From the NCBI GenBank assembly GCA_947500435.1, contig CANMRV010000002.1:1-64000 (forward strand): a stretch of DNA of 64,000 nucleotides. Reading direction: 5' to 3'. Of this stretch, positions 34,812 through 43,533 are shown one piece after another; within the stretch, counting starts at the first letter, position 1, and each line of letters begins with the position of its first letter. The notes under the pieces are model-generated. The model was not told where the DNA came from, made no database searches, and worked only from the letters and a program-made list of their open reading frames with translations. The DNA is from an uncultured Flavobacteriaceae bacterium. GTDB lineage: Bacteria > Bacteroidota > Bacteroidia > Flavobacteriales > Flavobacteriaceae. The translations under genes were made by a program, and so were the position numbers.

Positions 34812-34835
34812 TGGTAACCCAAAATACATATCCCT

Positions 34836-35102
34836 ATGAAAGCACATGTTACCCTCAAAAATGTAAACTCCGAATCTTGTAGATTGACTATTATGAGAAA
34901 CCTTAATCGTATCTTGGATATTAGAATTATAGATATCGATTTGGAGAACGGTACGCTTCATTTTCTATGCAATGGACAAATGGCATTTGATCAAGTAAGA
35001 AGAGAGTTGAACCGAATAGGTTTTCCTGTTAAAGAATATAAATACGAACCTCCAAGCACTGATAGAAAAGTTAACTATAGTAGCGGTTTGGAATTGGTAT
35101 AA
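34836..35102 (+). CDS. Small HMA-like ferredoxin-fold protein without the metal motif
   Basis: An 88-residue protein with a beta-alpha-beta-beta-alpha-beta pattern like heavy-metal-associated domains (VTLKNVNSESCRLTIMRNL, then a long IIDIDLENGTLHFLC strand pair and VRRELNRIGFPVKEY). The usual C-x-x-C is absent and only single Cys residues remain, so it is unlikely to carry copper in the standard way. Such degenerate domains occur beside stress regulons in Bacteroidota, but no function is known. Monocistronic, with its own half of a divergent promoter. Confidence 0.75.
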   Translation: MKAHVTLKNVNSESCRLTIMRNLNRILDIRIIDIDLENGTLHFLCNGQMAFDQVRRELNRIGFPVKEYKYEPPSTDRKVNYSSGLELV

Positions 35103-35120
35103 TGAGCCTTGAACGACTGA

Positions 35121-35978
35121 CTACTCCACCAAGGGAAGTATCAAAAATGGAATTTCTGTCTTAAACGTAACTTTCTTAACTACTTCCTCTTTTGTAAGTT
35201 TCTCGAAAAAACTATGCCAATAGTTTATCATTGCAACCATTCCTGTTTGTTTATTATTTGTTGCATACTTGGCCAAGGCATTCGCTATTTTCGACTCCCC
35301 GTTAACTTCCTCGAATCGAAATGGAATTTCCTGAAGTCTGCTTTTAAGCAACTCCTTACTATTTTCTTGTTGAACATTCAGGGCTTTGCCTGTATCTACA
35401 TGAACAATGGCTACTGTTGAATTCCAAAGTTTGGCCATTTGAACAAGTGGTATTAGTTCTGTTTCGGAATAAATATGTTCAAAATTTGTAGCAAAGGCGA
35501 TTTCTTCAGGTATCCTGAATTTGAAGTTTTCTGGTATTGCTACCAATGGGCATAAATCAAAATGCTTCAAAATGTTAACCGTGCTGCTGCCCATAAAAAC
35601 TTCCTTTACCGCCGAAGAACCTTTGGTACCCATGAAAACGTAATCTATATTTTTCTCAAGAACCACTTTTTTAATGGCGTTTAACAACAAGTTTGAAAGA
35701 CTTAGGCTTTCAAATTTATGTTTAGAGTTATTATTCTGGGTGTTTAATTCGTCTAAAAGCGATTTGGAACTTCGTTTTGATTCCTCTTTTATTGCGCGAT
35801 ATAATCGGGTGTCTTTTGCCTTATTTATGGTGCTGCTCAGACCAGACGGACTAACATGAAAAGCATTCAAAATATAAAAAACACAAGGCTCGTTCTCAAA
35901 CAAAGCGATTGCATAGTCAATAGCCTGTCTTGCATTTTTTGAAAAATCTGTCGGAAGAAGAATACGTCTTGTTTTCAT
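35121..35978 (-). CDS. Universal stress protein, tandem UspA domains
   Basis: A 285-residue two-domain USP, last of four in one operon starting at 38578. It has RILLPTDFSKNARQAIDYAI and FMGTKGSSAVKEVFMGSSTVNI, where the usual V/L before MGT is F. The second domain lacks the glycine motif and ends KTEIPFLILPLVE. It is the most diverged member of the operon. It converges with the HMA-like gene. Confidence 0.93.
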   Translation of the reverse strand: MKTRRILLPTDFSKNARQAIDYAIALFENEPCVFYILNAFHVSPSGLSSTINKAKDTRLYRAIKEESKRSSKSLLDELNTQNNNSKHKFESLSLSNLLLNAIKKVVLEKNIDYVFMGTKGSSAVKEVFMGSSTVNILKHFDLCPLVAIPENFKFRIPEEIAFATNFEHIYSETELIPLVQMAKLWNSTVAIVHVDTGKALNVQQENSKELLKSRLQEIPFRFEEVNGESKIANALAKYATNNKQTGMVAMINYWHSFFEKLTKEEVVKKVTFKTEIPFLILPLVE

Positions 35979-36007
35979 GTCTTTGTGCTTAAAAATTGTT
36001 CTGTATC

Positions 36008-36856
36008 CTATTCTGGTAAAATCAACAATGGCACTTTGGTATGAAAACTCATTTTCTTTACCACAGGTTCACCGATTATTCTTTCCCAAAGGGAATGTCG
36101 ATAGCGAATGAGTGCCATTAAATCAACTTTGAAATCAGAATTGAATTTCTCCAGGGAATGCGACACATCAGCTTCAAAATCAATATTTTGAAAAGTAACT
36201 TCTAAACCTTCAAATCGGTCTTCAAGTAATTTTTGATTTGATTTTTGTTTGTCGCTTAATACAAACTCAAGTTCAATATGAACCACTTGAACGGTTGATT
36301 TCCAAAGTTTTGCCAATTCGGTCATTGGGGAAAGTTGGTTCTTTTCATATTTTTTCGTGAAATCGGAAGCGAAAACCAAGGATTTCAAAGTTTGGAAATT
36401 ATATTCATTGGGCACGACTAATATCGGACAACTATTAACCTGCTTCATGACCTTTACCGTATTGCTTCCTATGAAAACTTGTTTCGCACCGGTCGCTCCT
36501 TGCGTACCCATACCTATTAAATCTATGTCTTTCGTAGATAATACATCGTTTATGGCGCTAACCAAATTATCGGATTTAGAGATGGTCTCGAAAGTATGGT
36601 TTGCGTTCTGATGATTTTCCTTGAGATAGGCTAAAATCTTATTCAACTCTTGTTGAGAATGTTCAGATAAGGAATCATAGATAACCCCTAATCTATGCTG
36701 GCCCTTTTTGCCAAGAACATTCAAGACCTTTGGTTCATATGCATGTAGGATAATGAATCGACATTGAACATCATGATACATTTTCAAGACATTGAAAATG
36801 GCGTTCCAAGCGTTATCGGAGAAATCTGTCGGAAGTAAAATATTCTTCATAACCAT
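36008..36856 (-). CDS. Universal stress protein, tandem UspA domains
   Basis: A 282-residue two-domain USP, third in its operon. NILLPTDFSDNAWNAIFNVL and GMGTQGATGAKQVFIGSNTVKVM are visible; the nucleotide motif is complete. The second domain keeps the H-S-L-W-E-R loop found in sisters as H-x-F-L-E-R. It starts 5 bp after the stop of the gene at 36862 (ATG at 36854-36856; a second ATG lies two codons further), so coupling is likely. Confidence 0.93.
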   Translation of the reverse strand: MVMKNILLPTDFSDNAWNAIFNVLKMYHDVQCRFIILHAYEPKVLNVLGKKGQHRLGVIYDSLSEHSQQELNKILAYLKENHQNANHTFETISKSDNLVSAINDVLSTKDIDLIGMGTQGATGAKQVFIGSNTVKVMKQVNSCPILVVPNEYNFQTLKSLVFASDFTKKYEKNQLSPMTELAKLWKSTVQVVHIELEFVLSDKQKSNQKLLEDRFEGLEVTFQNIDFEADVSHSLEKFNSDFKVDLMALIRYRHSLWERIIGEPVVKKMSFHTKVPLLILPE

Positions 36857-36861
36857 TTGTT

Positions 36862-37716
36862 TTAAAACTCAATTTTGGATGTATCCCGAATCGCCAAAAA
36901 GGGAATTTCGGAATGAAACCCAATCGAATCGACATTTTGCTTAAACAATAGTCGTTCTAAGAATCCGTGTTTGCGATTCATCATGACCAGGAGCCCTGCC
37001 TGATGTAGTTTAATATACTCATGAACTCCTTCCGGCATTAATGTGCCCTTTTTTTCCACACAACTATGAGGAATGTCATCTAAATAATTCAACAGCGCAG
37101 CTTGATTTGCCTTTTGCTTTTCGGACATATCGTACTCTGCTTTTATATGTAGAATGGTCAATTTGATTTGTAGCATTTTTGCTATATCTAGCAAGAACTG
37201 TATTTCCTCCTTTTTATAAAGTGACCTATAATCGGTTGGAAAGACAATCGATTTTATTTCCTTGAAACTATACTCATTCGGAATCGCCATTACCGGGATA
37301 TTCGATTTCCGTATAACACTAACCGTGTGTGTACCTAGAAAAATTTCCTTGGTGCCCGTTGCTCCTTGTGTACCCATTACGATTAAATCAAAATCTTGAT
37401 TTGCGGCAAGTTCCATGATTTCATTGGTCAGGGTGTTGAACGAAGAACGTGTTTTGAATTGATGTTTTACATTTGGAAATTCAAGCTTGATTCTTTCCAA
37501 GGTTTTATTCAGCCCTGCTAATGCGGTGTCAACACTGGTATCTGGAATGGCACTCGTTATAGGTCCTCCCATCATATAATCAACACGATAAAATATCGGC
37601 ATATACGTATGTAGTATATGAAATTCACATGCTTCAGTTTTAAAGAATTCAAGTGAGTAGGCAATGGCGTTCCAGGCATTATCGGAAAAATCGGTAGGCA
37701 GCAATATTTTTTTCAT
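36862..37716 (-). CDS. Universal stress protein, tandem UspA domains
   Basis: A 284-residue two-domain USP, second in the four-gene operon. It has KILLPTDFSDNAWNAIAYSL and VMGTQGATGTKEIFLGTHTVSVI. Its GTHTV loop and length-matched second domain ally it with the copy at 30991. The second domain ends SEIPFLAIRDTSKIEF, extended by about eight residues relative to sisters. Confidence 0.93.
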   Translation of the reverse strand: MKKILLPTDFSDNAWNAIAYSLEFFKTEACEFHILHTYMPIFYRVDYMMGGPITSAIPDTSVDTALAGLNKTLERIKLEFPNVKHQFKTRSSFNTLTNEIMELAANQDFDLIVMGTQGATGTKEIFLGTHTVSVIRKSNIPVMAIPNEYSFKEIKSIVFPTDYRSLYKKEEIQFLLDIAKMLQIKLTILHIKAEYDMSEKQKANQAALLNYLDDIPHSCVEKKGTLMPEGVHEYIKLHQAGLLVMMNRKHGFLERLLFKQNVDSIGFHSEIPFLAIRDTSKIEF

Positions 37717-37732
37717 TGTTTTAGTTTTAGTG

Positions 37733-38578
37733 CTAGCGTGGTAGGTTTTGCATCACCAAAAAAGGAATCTTAGGATGCAAACCAATTTCGTCTACGGTAG
37801 ATCGGTATAATAGGTCCTCCAAAAAAGAGTGTCTTGAATTGACCATAACCAAAAGGTTTATGTCCTTTTCATCGATAAATTCTAGTATTGCCTCTGCTTT
37901 GTTCTTGACTTTTACGGTTTCGAAAAAGAGATACGCTTTGGAAAGTTCTTCCTGAAGGAAACGCTTGTTATCAACTTGTCTACTACTTAAGTCTTTAAAA
38001 TCAGAGATATACAAAGAATATATTTCTGATTTAAATTCACCAGCAAGAGTGTTCAAGAGTTTGAGTTCCCTACGTTTATAGGGCAACATATAATCTGAAG
38101 GGAAAAGAATTTTTTTCGGGTTTACGTATTCATAGTTCTCAGGAATCGCCAAAACAGGACATTGCACATATTTAAATATCTGAACCGTATGGCTACCAAA
38201 GGTTATTTTCTTGTCTGCCGTCTGCCCTTGAGTTCCCATAATGACCAAATCAACATTTATTTGATTCACAAAATCATTTACAGCATCCACAAGCGATTCG
38301 AATGCGGATACTCCTTCAAAAGTATGTTTCGGGTTATGATATTTTTTGCTAAGCCCTCCAATCAATTTTTTTAAAGTAGTATTGACATTTTTATGGGTTC
38401 GCTTTTTTTGTTCCTCCAGCGATTTTCCTCCGTTCTTTTTGAATGGCCCGTAAACTTCATCAGCATAGGCATGCAAAAAATAGAAATTGGTACGTTCACA
38501 TTTATATAGATGCAAGGCATATTCGATGGCATGCATTGCATTAGATGAAAAATCTGTAGGTATCAAAACTGTTCTCAT
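37733..38578 (-). CDS. Universal stress protein, tandem UspA domains
   Basis: A 281-residue two-domain USP, first gene of the operon 38578-35121. It has TVLIPTDFSSNAMHAIEYAL and IMGTQGQTADKKITFGSHTVQIF, with a complete ATP pattern. The second domain ends RHSFLEDLLYRSTVDEIG and KIPFLVMQNL. The box 53 bp upstream has a perfect TAATTTTG -7 element. Confidence 0.93.
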   Translation of the reverse strand: MRTVLIPTDFSSNAMHAIEYALHLYKCERTNFYFLHAYADEVYGPFKKNGGKSLEEQKKRTHKNVNTTLKKLIGGLSKKYHNPKHTFEGVSAFESLVDAVNDFVNQINVDLVIMGTQGQTADKKITFGSHTVQIFKYVQCPVLAIPENYEYVNPKKILFPSDYMLPYKRRELKLLNTLAGEFKSEIYSLYISDFKDLSSRQVDNKRFLQEELSKAYLFFETVKVKNKAEAILEFIDEKDINLLVMVNSRHSFLEDLLYRSTVDEIGLHPKIPFLVMQNLPR

Positions 38579-38600
38579 TGTATATCTTTTGAGTATGGCT

Positions 38601-38643
38601 CAAAATTATTTGATGAGAAGACCGAAACCTATGATATTTATCA
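38601..38643 (-). promoter_or_regulatory. CRP/FNR-type box with perfect -7 element, four-USP operon
   Basis: Box TGATATTTATCA (38632-38643), 23 bp, then TAATTTTG on the minus strand (complement of 38601-38608), an exact TAnnTTTG. Box edge to ATG at 38578 is 53 bp. Confidence 0.88.
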
Positions 38644-38675
38644 GTAGCGAAGTATCTTGATATGTATGGAAAATC

Positions 38676-39512
38676 CTATTCGTGAAGTATCAGTAAAGGT
38701 ACCGTGGAATGAAAACTTAGTTTTTCAATAGTTGTATCGAACAAGAGCTGTTGTAAAAAATTTAAGTTTTTGGCGACCATTATTACCAAATCTACATTTT
38801 TGCGTCTTACAATCCCTTGCACCGTTTGTTTGATGTTTCCATTGATTACAGTGATGAATTTATGTGAATCAGGAAAAGTTTCGTTTAGATAGTCCTTCAA
38901 ATAGGCTTTATTTTTCTCCTGAAGTTTATTTAGACCTCCATTGATCTGCGAAATGTTTATTACTTCCAAATCTGCATTGGAAATCTGTAACACCTCCGTT
39001 ATGGCCTCTAGAATTGAATGGGAATAAAAAATATTGTAATCCGTGGGAAATACAACATTTTTAGGAGGCACTACAATTGTAGCCTTTTCAGGAACAACTA
39101 AAATATCACAGGCTACCTGGGTAATAACATCACCTGTATTGCTGCCTACTATTGAAGCTTTGAGAGCCGAGGCACCTTTGGTCCCCATGACTATCAAATC
39201 TATATTCTTTGTGTCTACAGTTTTTCGAACAGAATCTATTACAGAACCATATTCCTCTAAAGCGATAAAATGATGCCTTCTGTTTTCAGGTAGCCCATCA
39301 ATCCGTTCAAACAAATGGTTGATTTTTTTTCTGATAGTTGAATCAAATGGTTTTGGTAGCGTAAAAGAGTTCCCTTTAACTCCCGATTGCCTTAGTTTAC
39401 CTACGTGTAGAATATAGAAATTACAAGCCTCTTTCTTAAAAAGCCCTATTGCATATTCAATGGCATTCCAAGAATTATCCGAGAAGTCTGTGGGTATTAA
39501 AATGTATTTCAT
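38676..39512 (-). CDS. Universal stress protein, tandem UspA domains
   Basis: A 278-residue two-domain USP with YILIPTDFSDNSWNAIEYAI and VMGTKGASALKASIVGSNTGDVI. The GSNTGDV loop and NLNFLQQLLFDTTIEK ending pair it with the copy at 32788. It appears monocistronic, with its own promoter, although the next gene in the same direction starts at 38578. Confidence 0.93.
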   Translation of the reverse strand: MKYILIPTDFSDNSWNAIEYAIGLFKKEACNFYILHVGKLRQSGVKGNSFTLPKPFDSTIRKKINHLFERIDGLPENRRHHFIALEEYGSVIDSVRKTVDTKNIDLIVMGTKGASALKASIVGSNTGDVITQVACDILVVPEKATIVVPPKNVVFPTDYNIFYSHSILEAITEVLQISNADLEVINISQINGGLNKLQEKNKAYLKDYLNETFPDSHKFITVINGNIKQTVQGIVRRKNVDLVIMVAKNLNFLQQLLFDTTIEKLSFHSTVPLLILHE

Positions 39513-39529
39513 TCACAAGGCTTGGTGTA

Positions 39530-39572
39530 CAAAAATAAAAACGGGAAGTTTCCTGAAATATGATATTTATCA
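39530..39572 (-). promoter_or_regulatory. CRP/FNR-type box with perfect -7 element, USP at 39512
   Basis: Box TGATATTTATCA (39561-39572), 23 bp, then TATTTTTG on the minus strand (complement of 39530-39537). Box edge to ATG is 48 bp. Confidence 0.88.
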
Positions 39573-39593
39573 GGTGTCTGAAGGTCAGGAGTT

Positions 39594-40646
39594 CTAACTT
39601 ACATACTGGAGGGCTTTCAACTCCATAATTCGAATGTTACGACCTTCAATGGTAATCAATCCCTCTTTCTTGAAACCGGATAGAGTGCGAATAAGACTTT
39701 CAGGAGCAATGCCGGCTACACTGGCCAAATCATTCCTGGAAATTTTGATGGTATCTTCTGTCTTTTTGTTCATAAGCTCGGCAAACTGTATAAGGGTCTG
39801 TGCGGTTTTCTTGCGCACTGAGCTATAGGCCATTTGTAGTAATTGCGCCTTGATTTCTGTAATGTCATTAGTCAACAATTCCATGAGTTCGAGGGAAATA
39901 TTGTGATTCTTTTCAAGAATTGCTTTCAGGTCTTCTTTTGAGATTCCGGCAAGCTCTACATCCTCTATTGCCGTTGCTGATTCTTGATAGGGAATGTTAT
40001 TCAGAAATGAAGTAAACCCTAAAAAATCATCGGCCCTGTATAATGAGGTTATCAACTCTTTACCATCTTCGTCCATATTATGACATTTGACAACCCCTTT
40101 GAGAATAAGGAATATCTTATTGGACCGCGAGCCTTCTAGGTAAACGGTATCACCTTGATCAAAATTTTCAATCTCACCATTATCATCAAAAAAGTTCTTG
40201 AGCTCATGTAAGGTGCGCATTTCATCTTCGGAAACCTTATTTGTTTCAGGAGTTTTAGATAATATTTCCGCTAAAAGTTTGGCTTTTGCCAACCTGCTTT
40301 CAACAGCACTTATAAGGTCTTCTTCCTCAAAAGGTTTGGTCAAATAATCATCGGCACCCATGTCCATTCCTTTTCGTATCTCCTTATGTTCGGTTTTGGC
40401 TGAAAGAAAAATAAAGGGAATATGTTTGGTACTTTCTTCTGAGGACAAATTTTCCAAAACACCATAACCATCAATTTCAGGCATCATAATATCACAAATA
40501 ATGATATCGGGCATTACTTCCTTCGCCTTTTCAATACCAATCTTTCCATTTGGGGCTGTCATTACGGAATAGCCCGAAAGCTCTAAAAGTTCCTCAGTAT
40601 TTTCTCGTAGGGCTTTGTCGTCTTCAATTAATAGTATTTGTTTCAT
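39594..40646 (-). CDS. Response regulator: receiver domain fused to a CRP/FNR-type DNA-binding regulator
   Basis: A 350-residue fusion. Residues 1-120 are a receiver domain (LLIEDDKALREN, phosphoacceptor Asp52 in IIICDIMMPEIDG, FIFLSAKTEH, DDYLTKPFEEEDL). Residues about 150-270 form a cyclic-nucleotide-type beta roll (FDQGDTVYLEGSRSNKIFLI), and 275-350 a CRP helix-turn-helix (SRNDLASVAGIAPESLIRTL). The recognition helix keeps Glu316 and Arg320, the positions that read TGA half-sites in FNR and CRP. It overlaps the kinase gene by 23 bp. It is the best candidate in the window for the protein that binds the TGAY-N4-RTCA boxes. It resembles a FixJ and FixK joined in one chain. Confidence 0.92.
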   Translation of the reverse strand: MKQILLIEDDKALRENTEELLELSGYSVMTAPNGKIGIEKAKEVMPDIIICDIMMPEIDGYGVLENLSSEESTKHIPFIFLSAKTEHKEIRKGMDMGADDYLTKPFEEEDLISAVESRLAKAKLLAEILSKTPETNKVSEDEMRTLHELKNFFDDNGEIENFDQGDTVYLEGSRSNKIFLILKGVVKCHNMDEDGKELITSLYRADDFLGFTSFLNNIPYQESATAIEDVELAGISKEDLKAILEKNHNISLELMELLTNDITEIKAQLLQMAYSSVRKKTAQTLIQFAELMNKKTEDTIKISRNDLASVAGIAPESLIRTLSGFKKEGLITIEGRNIRIMELKALQYVS

Positions 40647-42165
40647 TTTCGAGACTGTAATTAAGTTCTTTGGGTAGGTTTACAATAAAGGTGGAACCCT
40701 TGTTTTCCTCACTTGTGAATTCAAGACTTGCACCCAGGTTTTCAAGATGTTGTTTTGCTATGTTTAATCCAATTCCCGTGCCTTGGTTGAGTAATGCATT
40801 TTCGGCTCTGAAATAGCGATTGAAGATATGCTTTTGATCCTCTTTGGGAATGCCAATACCTTTGTCAACAACTTTTAATACCAATTTGTCAGTTTGTTCT
40901 TCAACATATAAATCAATACTGGAGTCTTCGGGAGAATATTTAATAGCATTATGAATCAGGTTCGACAATACAAGCTCTAGGGTCTTCTCGTCAAATTTGA
41001 TTAAAAGGTCATCGATATTGGATGGGTAGTTGATTCTTTGCCCGGTTTTGAGCAACATATTGGCATCATAAATAACTTCGTTGACTAACTTGCTCAACGG
41101 AAACGTTTCTACCTTATAGTTTACCTTTCCGGATTCCAATCGCTCAACTGAAAGAAAATCATTTAAAATGGTATCTAAGTATTTGACCTTATTTCGAATG
41201 GTATCCACATGCTTATCGCGCTTTTTTTGTTGTTCGGTCTGGGTATATTTTCCCAATAAGGTGATGGAGGTCAAAATACTACTTAACGGCGTTTTGAATT
41301 CATGTGAAACCAAAGATAAAAATCTAGTTTTCAATTCGTTAAGTTCTTTTTCTTTAGCTAAAGCTTCAGTAAGTTGCTTGGTTCTTTTTTCGACCGTTTT
41401 TTCAAGTTTTTCGGTATAATTATGGCGTTCTGTAATATCCAAAATTATTGCTAGAAATACTTCACGGTCACCGAGATTTGACAACTGTAAATGGACTTCA
41501 ACAGGATATCTACTACCATCTTTACGCTGATGAATCGTTTCGAATTGAATTTTCTTTTCAGTTTTTTCCAGTAGGGGAGAAATAAGCTTTCGAAACGCAA
41601 TTTCATCGATATCTGGTTTTATATCAATGGGAGTGAGTTTTATCAATTCATCCGAAGAATAACCAATATTATGCTGGGCACCTTGATTTACATTTATAAA
41701 CTTTAGGGTTTGTTTGTCAAAAATGAATATCTCATTGAGCGATTCATCAAAAATCTGGGCCCAATGACTGAGTTCTCGTTCTCTTGCCTTGCGTTCGCTA
41801 ATATCAATGACCAAAGCCATTACATAGGTGCTGCCATAAAGCTTAAATGGGTTTAACCCTGCCTCAACGGGAAATTCCTCCCCATTTTTACGCACACCGG
41901 AAAGGTCTCGCCCTTTGGCCATTTGCCGCTTTTCACTCTTTTCTATAAAATGATCTACATGACCGCCATGTGAATGATGGTACTTGGAAGGGATTAGGGT
42001 ATCCAATGGTTTTCCCTCAAGTTCGTCTGTATCATAGCCGAACATTTCGCGTGCGGAAGAATTGGTGGCAACAATAATTTGTTCTGAATTGACTACAACA
42101 ATTCCCTCTGAAACTCCCTCAGAAAGGAGGTTGAAAATATTGCTATTCTTCTGGAAGACCTGCAT
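40624..42165 (-). CDS. PAS-PAS sensor histidine kinase, first PAS FixL-like
   Basis: A 513-residue soluble kinase with no membrane segments. PAS1 (about 10-125) includes IPSKYHHSHGGHVDHF and LSGVRKNGEEFPVE, which line up with the haem PAS of FixL; His66 falls on the FixL haem ligand. PAS2 (about 140-260) has the PAC-like RKDGSRYPVEVHLQL. The kinase core has the H box SLVSHEFKTPLSSI, N box LSNLIHNAIKYS, GIGIPKEDQ and GTGIGLNIAKQH. It is coupled with the receiver-CRP gene. Haem binding and oxygen sensing are inferred; many non-haem PAS domains share part of this motif. Confidence 0.9.
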   Translation of the reverse strand: MQVFQKNSNIFNLLSEGVSEGIVVVNSEQIIVATNSSAREMFGYDTDELEGKPLDTLIPSKYHHSHGGHVDHFIEKSEKRQMAKGRDLSGVRKNGEEFPVEAGLNPFKLYGSTYVMALVIDISERKARERELSHWAQIFDESLNEIFIFDKQTLKFINVNQGAQHNIGYSSDELIKLTPIDIKPDIDEIAFRKLISPLLEKTEKKIQFETIHQRKDGSRYPVEVHLQLSNLGDREVFLAIILDITERHNYTEKLEKTVEKRTKQLTEALAKEKELNELKTRFLSLVSHEFKTPLSSILTSITLLGKYTQTEQQKKRDKHVDTIRNKVKYLDTILNDFLSVERLESGKVNYKVETFPLSKLVNEVIYDANMLLKTGQRINYPSNIDDLLIKFDEKTLELVLSNLIHNAIKYSPEDSSIDLYVEEQTDKLVLKVVDKGIGIPKEDQKHIFNRYFRAENALLNQGTGIGLNIAKQHLENLGASLEFTSEENKGSTFIVNLPKELNYSLENETNTIN

Positions 42166-42188
42166 TTTTTAAAGATAAGTTTTAAAAC

Positions 42189-42231
42189 TGATTTTTATCA
42201 TACAAATCATGCGAACCGTATCTTAATTTTA
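42189..42231 (+). promoter_or_regulatory. CRP/FNR-type box with -7 element, TerB-like gene; overlaps kinase upstream region
   Basis: Box TGATTTTTATCA (42189-42200), 23 bp, then TAATTTTA (42224-42231). The ATG at 42258 is 57 bp away. To the left the kinase ATG is only 23 bp from the box and no -7 element can fit, so the box cannot activate the kinase in the usual way. Confidence 0.8.
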
Positions 42232-42257
42232 AATGTTCAAACTAAAAATACTGAAAA

Positions 42258-42659
42258 ATGCAGCATACACAAAAAACGATGAACGGACTATACCAAAACT
42301 TGGGTAAGCTATTCTATGCAGTAGCAATATGCGATGGTAGTGTGCATCTTAAGGAATGGGATAAAGTAAAGGAACTCGTAAAAGAAGATTGGTTGTATGT
42401 AGATGATTTCACGGATAGATACGGTACCGACGCTGCAAATCAAATTGAGATCGTGTTTGATGGACTTATGGAATACAGTAAGACCAGCGAAGAGTGTTTT
42501 CAGGAATTCAAGGACTTTTATGTGGAACATCCTCATGCGTTCACAGAGGAAATCAAACATCTTGCAAGAAAGACTGCAAATGCCATTGCCAACTCTTTTT
42601 CAGGTAGGAATAAATCGGAGCTAATCCTTATGGCAAAAATTAGCATGTTGCTGAAATAA
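42258..42659 (+). CDS. TerB-like helical protein
   Basis: A 133-residue all-helical protein with the TerB-type motif near the N-terminus, NLGKLFYAVAICDGSVHLKEWDK, in which the Asp and Glu of the family's metal-binding loop are kept. The rest is helical and acidic. TerB domains occur in tellurite resistance and other stress modules; no specific role can be given. It diverges from the sensor kinase gene and has its own box. Confidence 0.7.
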   Translation: MQHTQKTMNGLYQNLGKLFYAVAICDGSVHLKEWDKVKELVKEDWLYVDDFTDRYGTDAANQIEIVFDGLMEYSKTSEECFQEFKDFYVEHPHAFTEEIKHLARKTANAIANSFSGRNKSELILMAKISMLLK

Positions 42660-42702
42660 TGGTAGGAATAAGAATTAGCTGTTCACACCTTTGGACTTCA
42701 TT

Positions 42703-43533
42703 TTAGATTTTAATCGTCAAGACAGGCAGATTTGCATGATTTGCAACATCCTCGCCTATACTTCTGCTTCCTAAAAGAAAGTGTGAGATGGGTTTGCGAC
42801 CGTGTGTAGGAATGGCAAGAACATCAAAGTTGTTTTTCTTGCCGGCGTTCATAAGGCCATCCTCGACGGTATAATCATTATAAATGGTCACAGCTTGATA
42901 AGCTTCACCGGCCTTAAATAAAAATTTTGAGATACGTTCTTCGATTTCGTCAGTACTATTGAAACTCTGATAAGCAGTATTTATATAGATTAACTCAAGC
43001 TCGGCGGAAAAAAGCTCGGCAAAATCCTTCACACTTTTAAAGGCCGAAATAGTTTCATCTTTAAAATCACAGGCAAATAATATTTTTTTAAGCTTAAAAT
43101 CAGGTATTTTACTCTTAACTACAAGCACAGGTATTTCAGAGGTACGAACAACTTTTTCAGTATTCGAGCCTACAAAAAATTTGTTGAACCCGCTAGTACC
43201 ATGAGAACCCATAACGATAAGGTCTATATGCTGCTCTAGGGCTACGTTGTTCAACTCGCTAAATATTTTATAGTTCTGAACTATTTCACGTACTTCAATA
43301 CCTTTTAGGTAAGGTTTGTCCAAAAACTGATTGAAACGCTTTTTGGCCATCATCATATAATATTTGGCCTCCTGGTATTCTTGCGAGTCGTCTTTGGTCA
43401 ATACCGCTTCGGAAAGTCCCAGCATATGCAATAGCGTAATACTTGCATTTTGTTGTCTTGCAATTTTTGCTGCAACCTCTAATGCTTGCTCTGCGGATTC
43501 TGAAAAATCGATAGGAACTAGAATTTTATTCAT
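42703..43533 (-). CDS. Universal stress protein, tandem UspA domains, distinct subgroup
   Basis: A 276-residue two-domain USP that differs from the nine others: it starts KILVPIDFSESAEQALEVAAKI and has VMGSHGTSGFNKFFVGSNTEKVV, closer to classical UspA. The second domain keeps part of the nucleotide loop (PTHGRKPISHFLLGSRS). Its start overlaps the end of the hibernation-factor gene by 8 bp, so the two are probably translated together from the promoter at 43873-43915. Confidence 0.93.
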   Translation of the reverse strand: MNKILVPIDFSESAEQALEVAAKIARQQNASITLLHMLGLSEAVLTKDDSQEYQEAKYYMMMAKKRFNQFLDKPYLKGIEVREIVQNYKIFSELNNVALEQHIDLIVMGSHGTSGFNKFFVGSNTEKVVRTSEIPVLVVKSKIPDFKLKKILFACDFKDETISAFKSVKDFAELFSAELELIYINTAYQSFNSTDEIEERISKFLFKAGEAYQAVTIYNDYTVEDGLMNAGKKNNFDVLAIPTHGRKPISHFLLGSRSIGEDVANHANLPVLTIKI

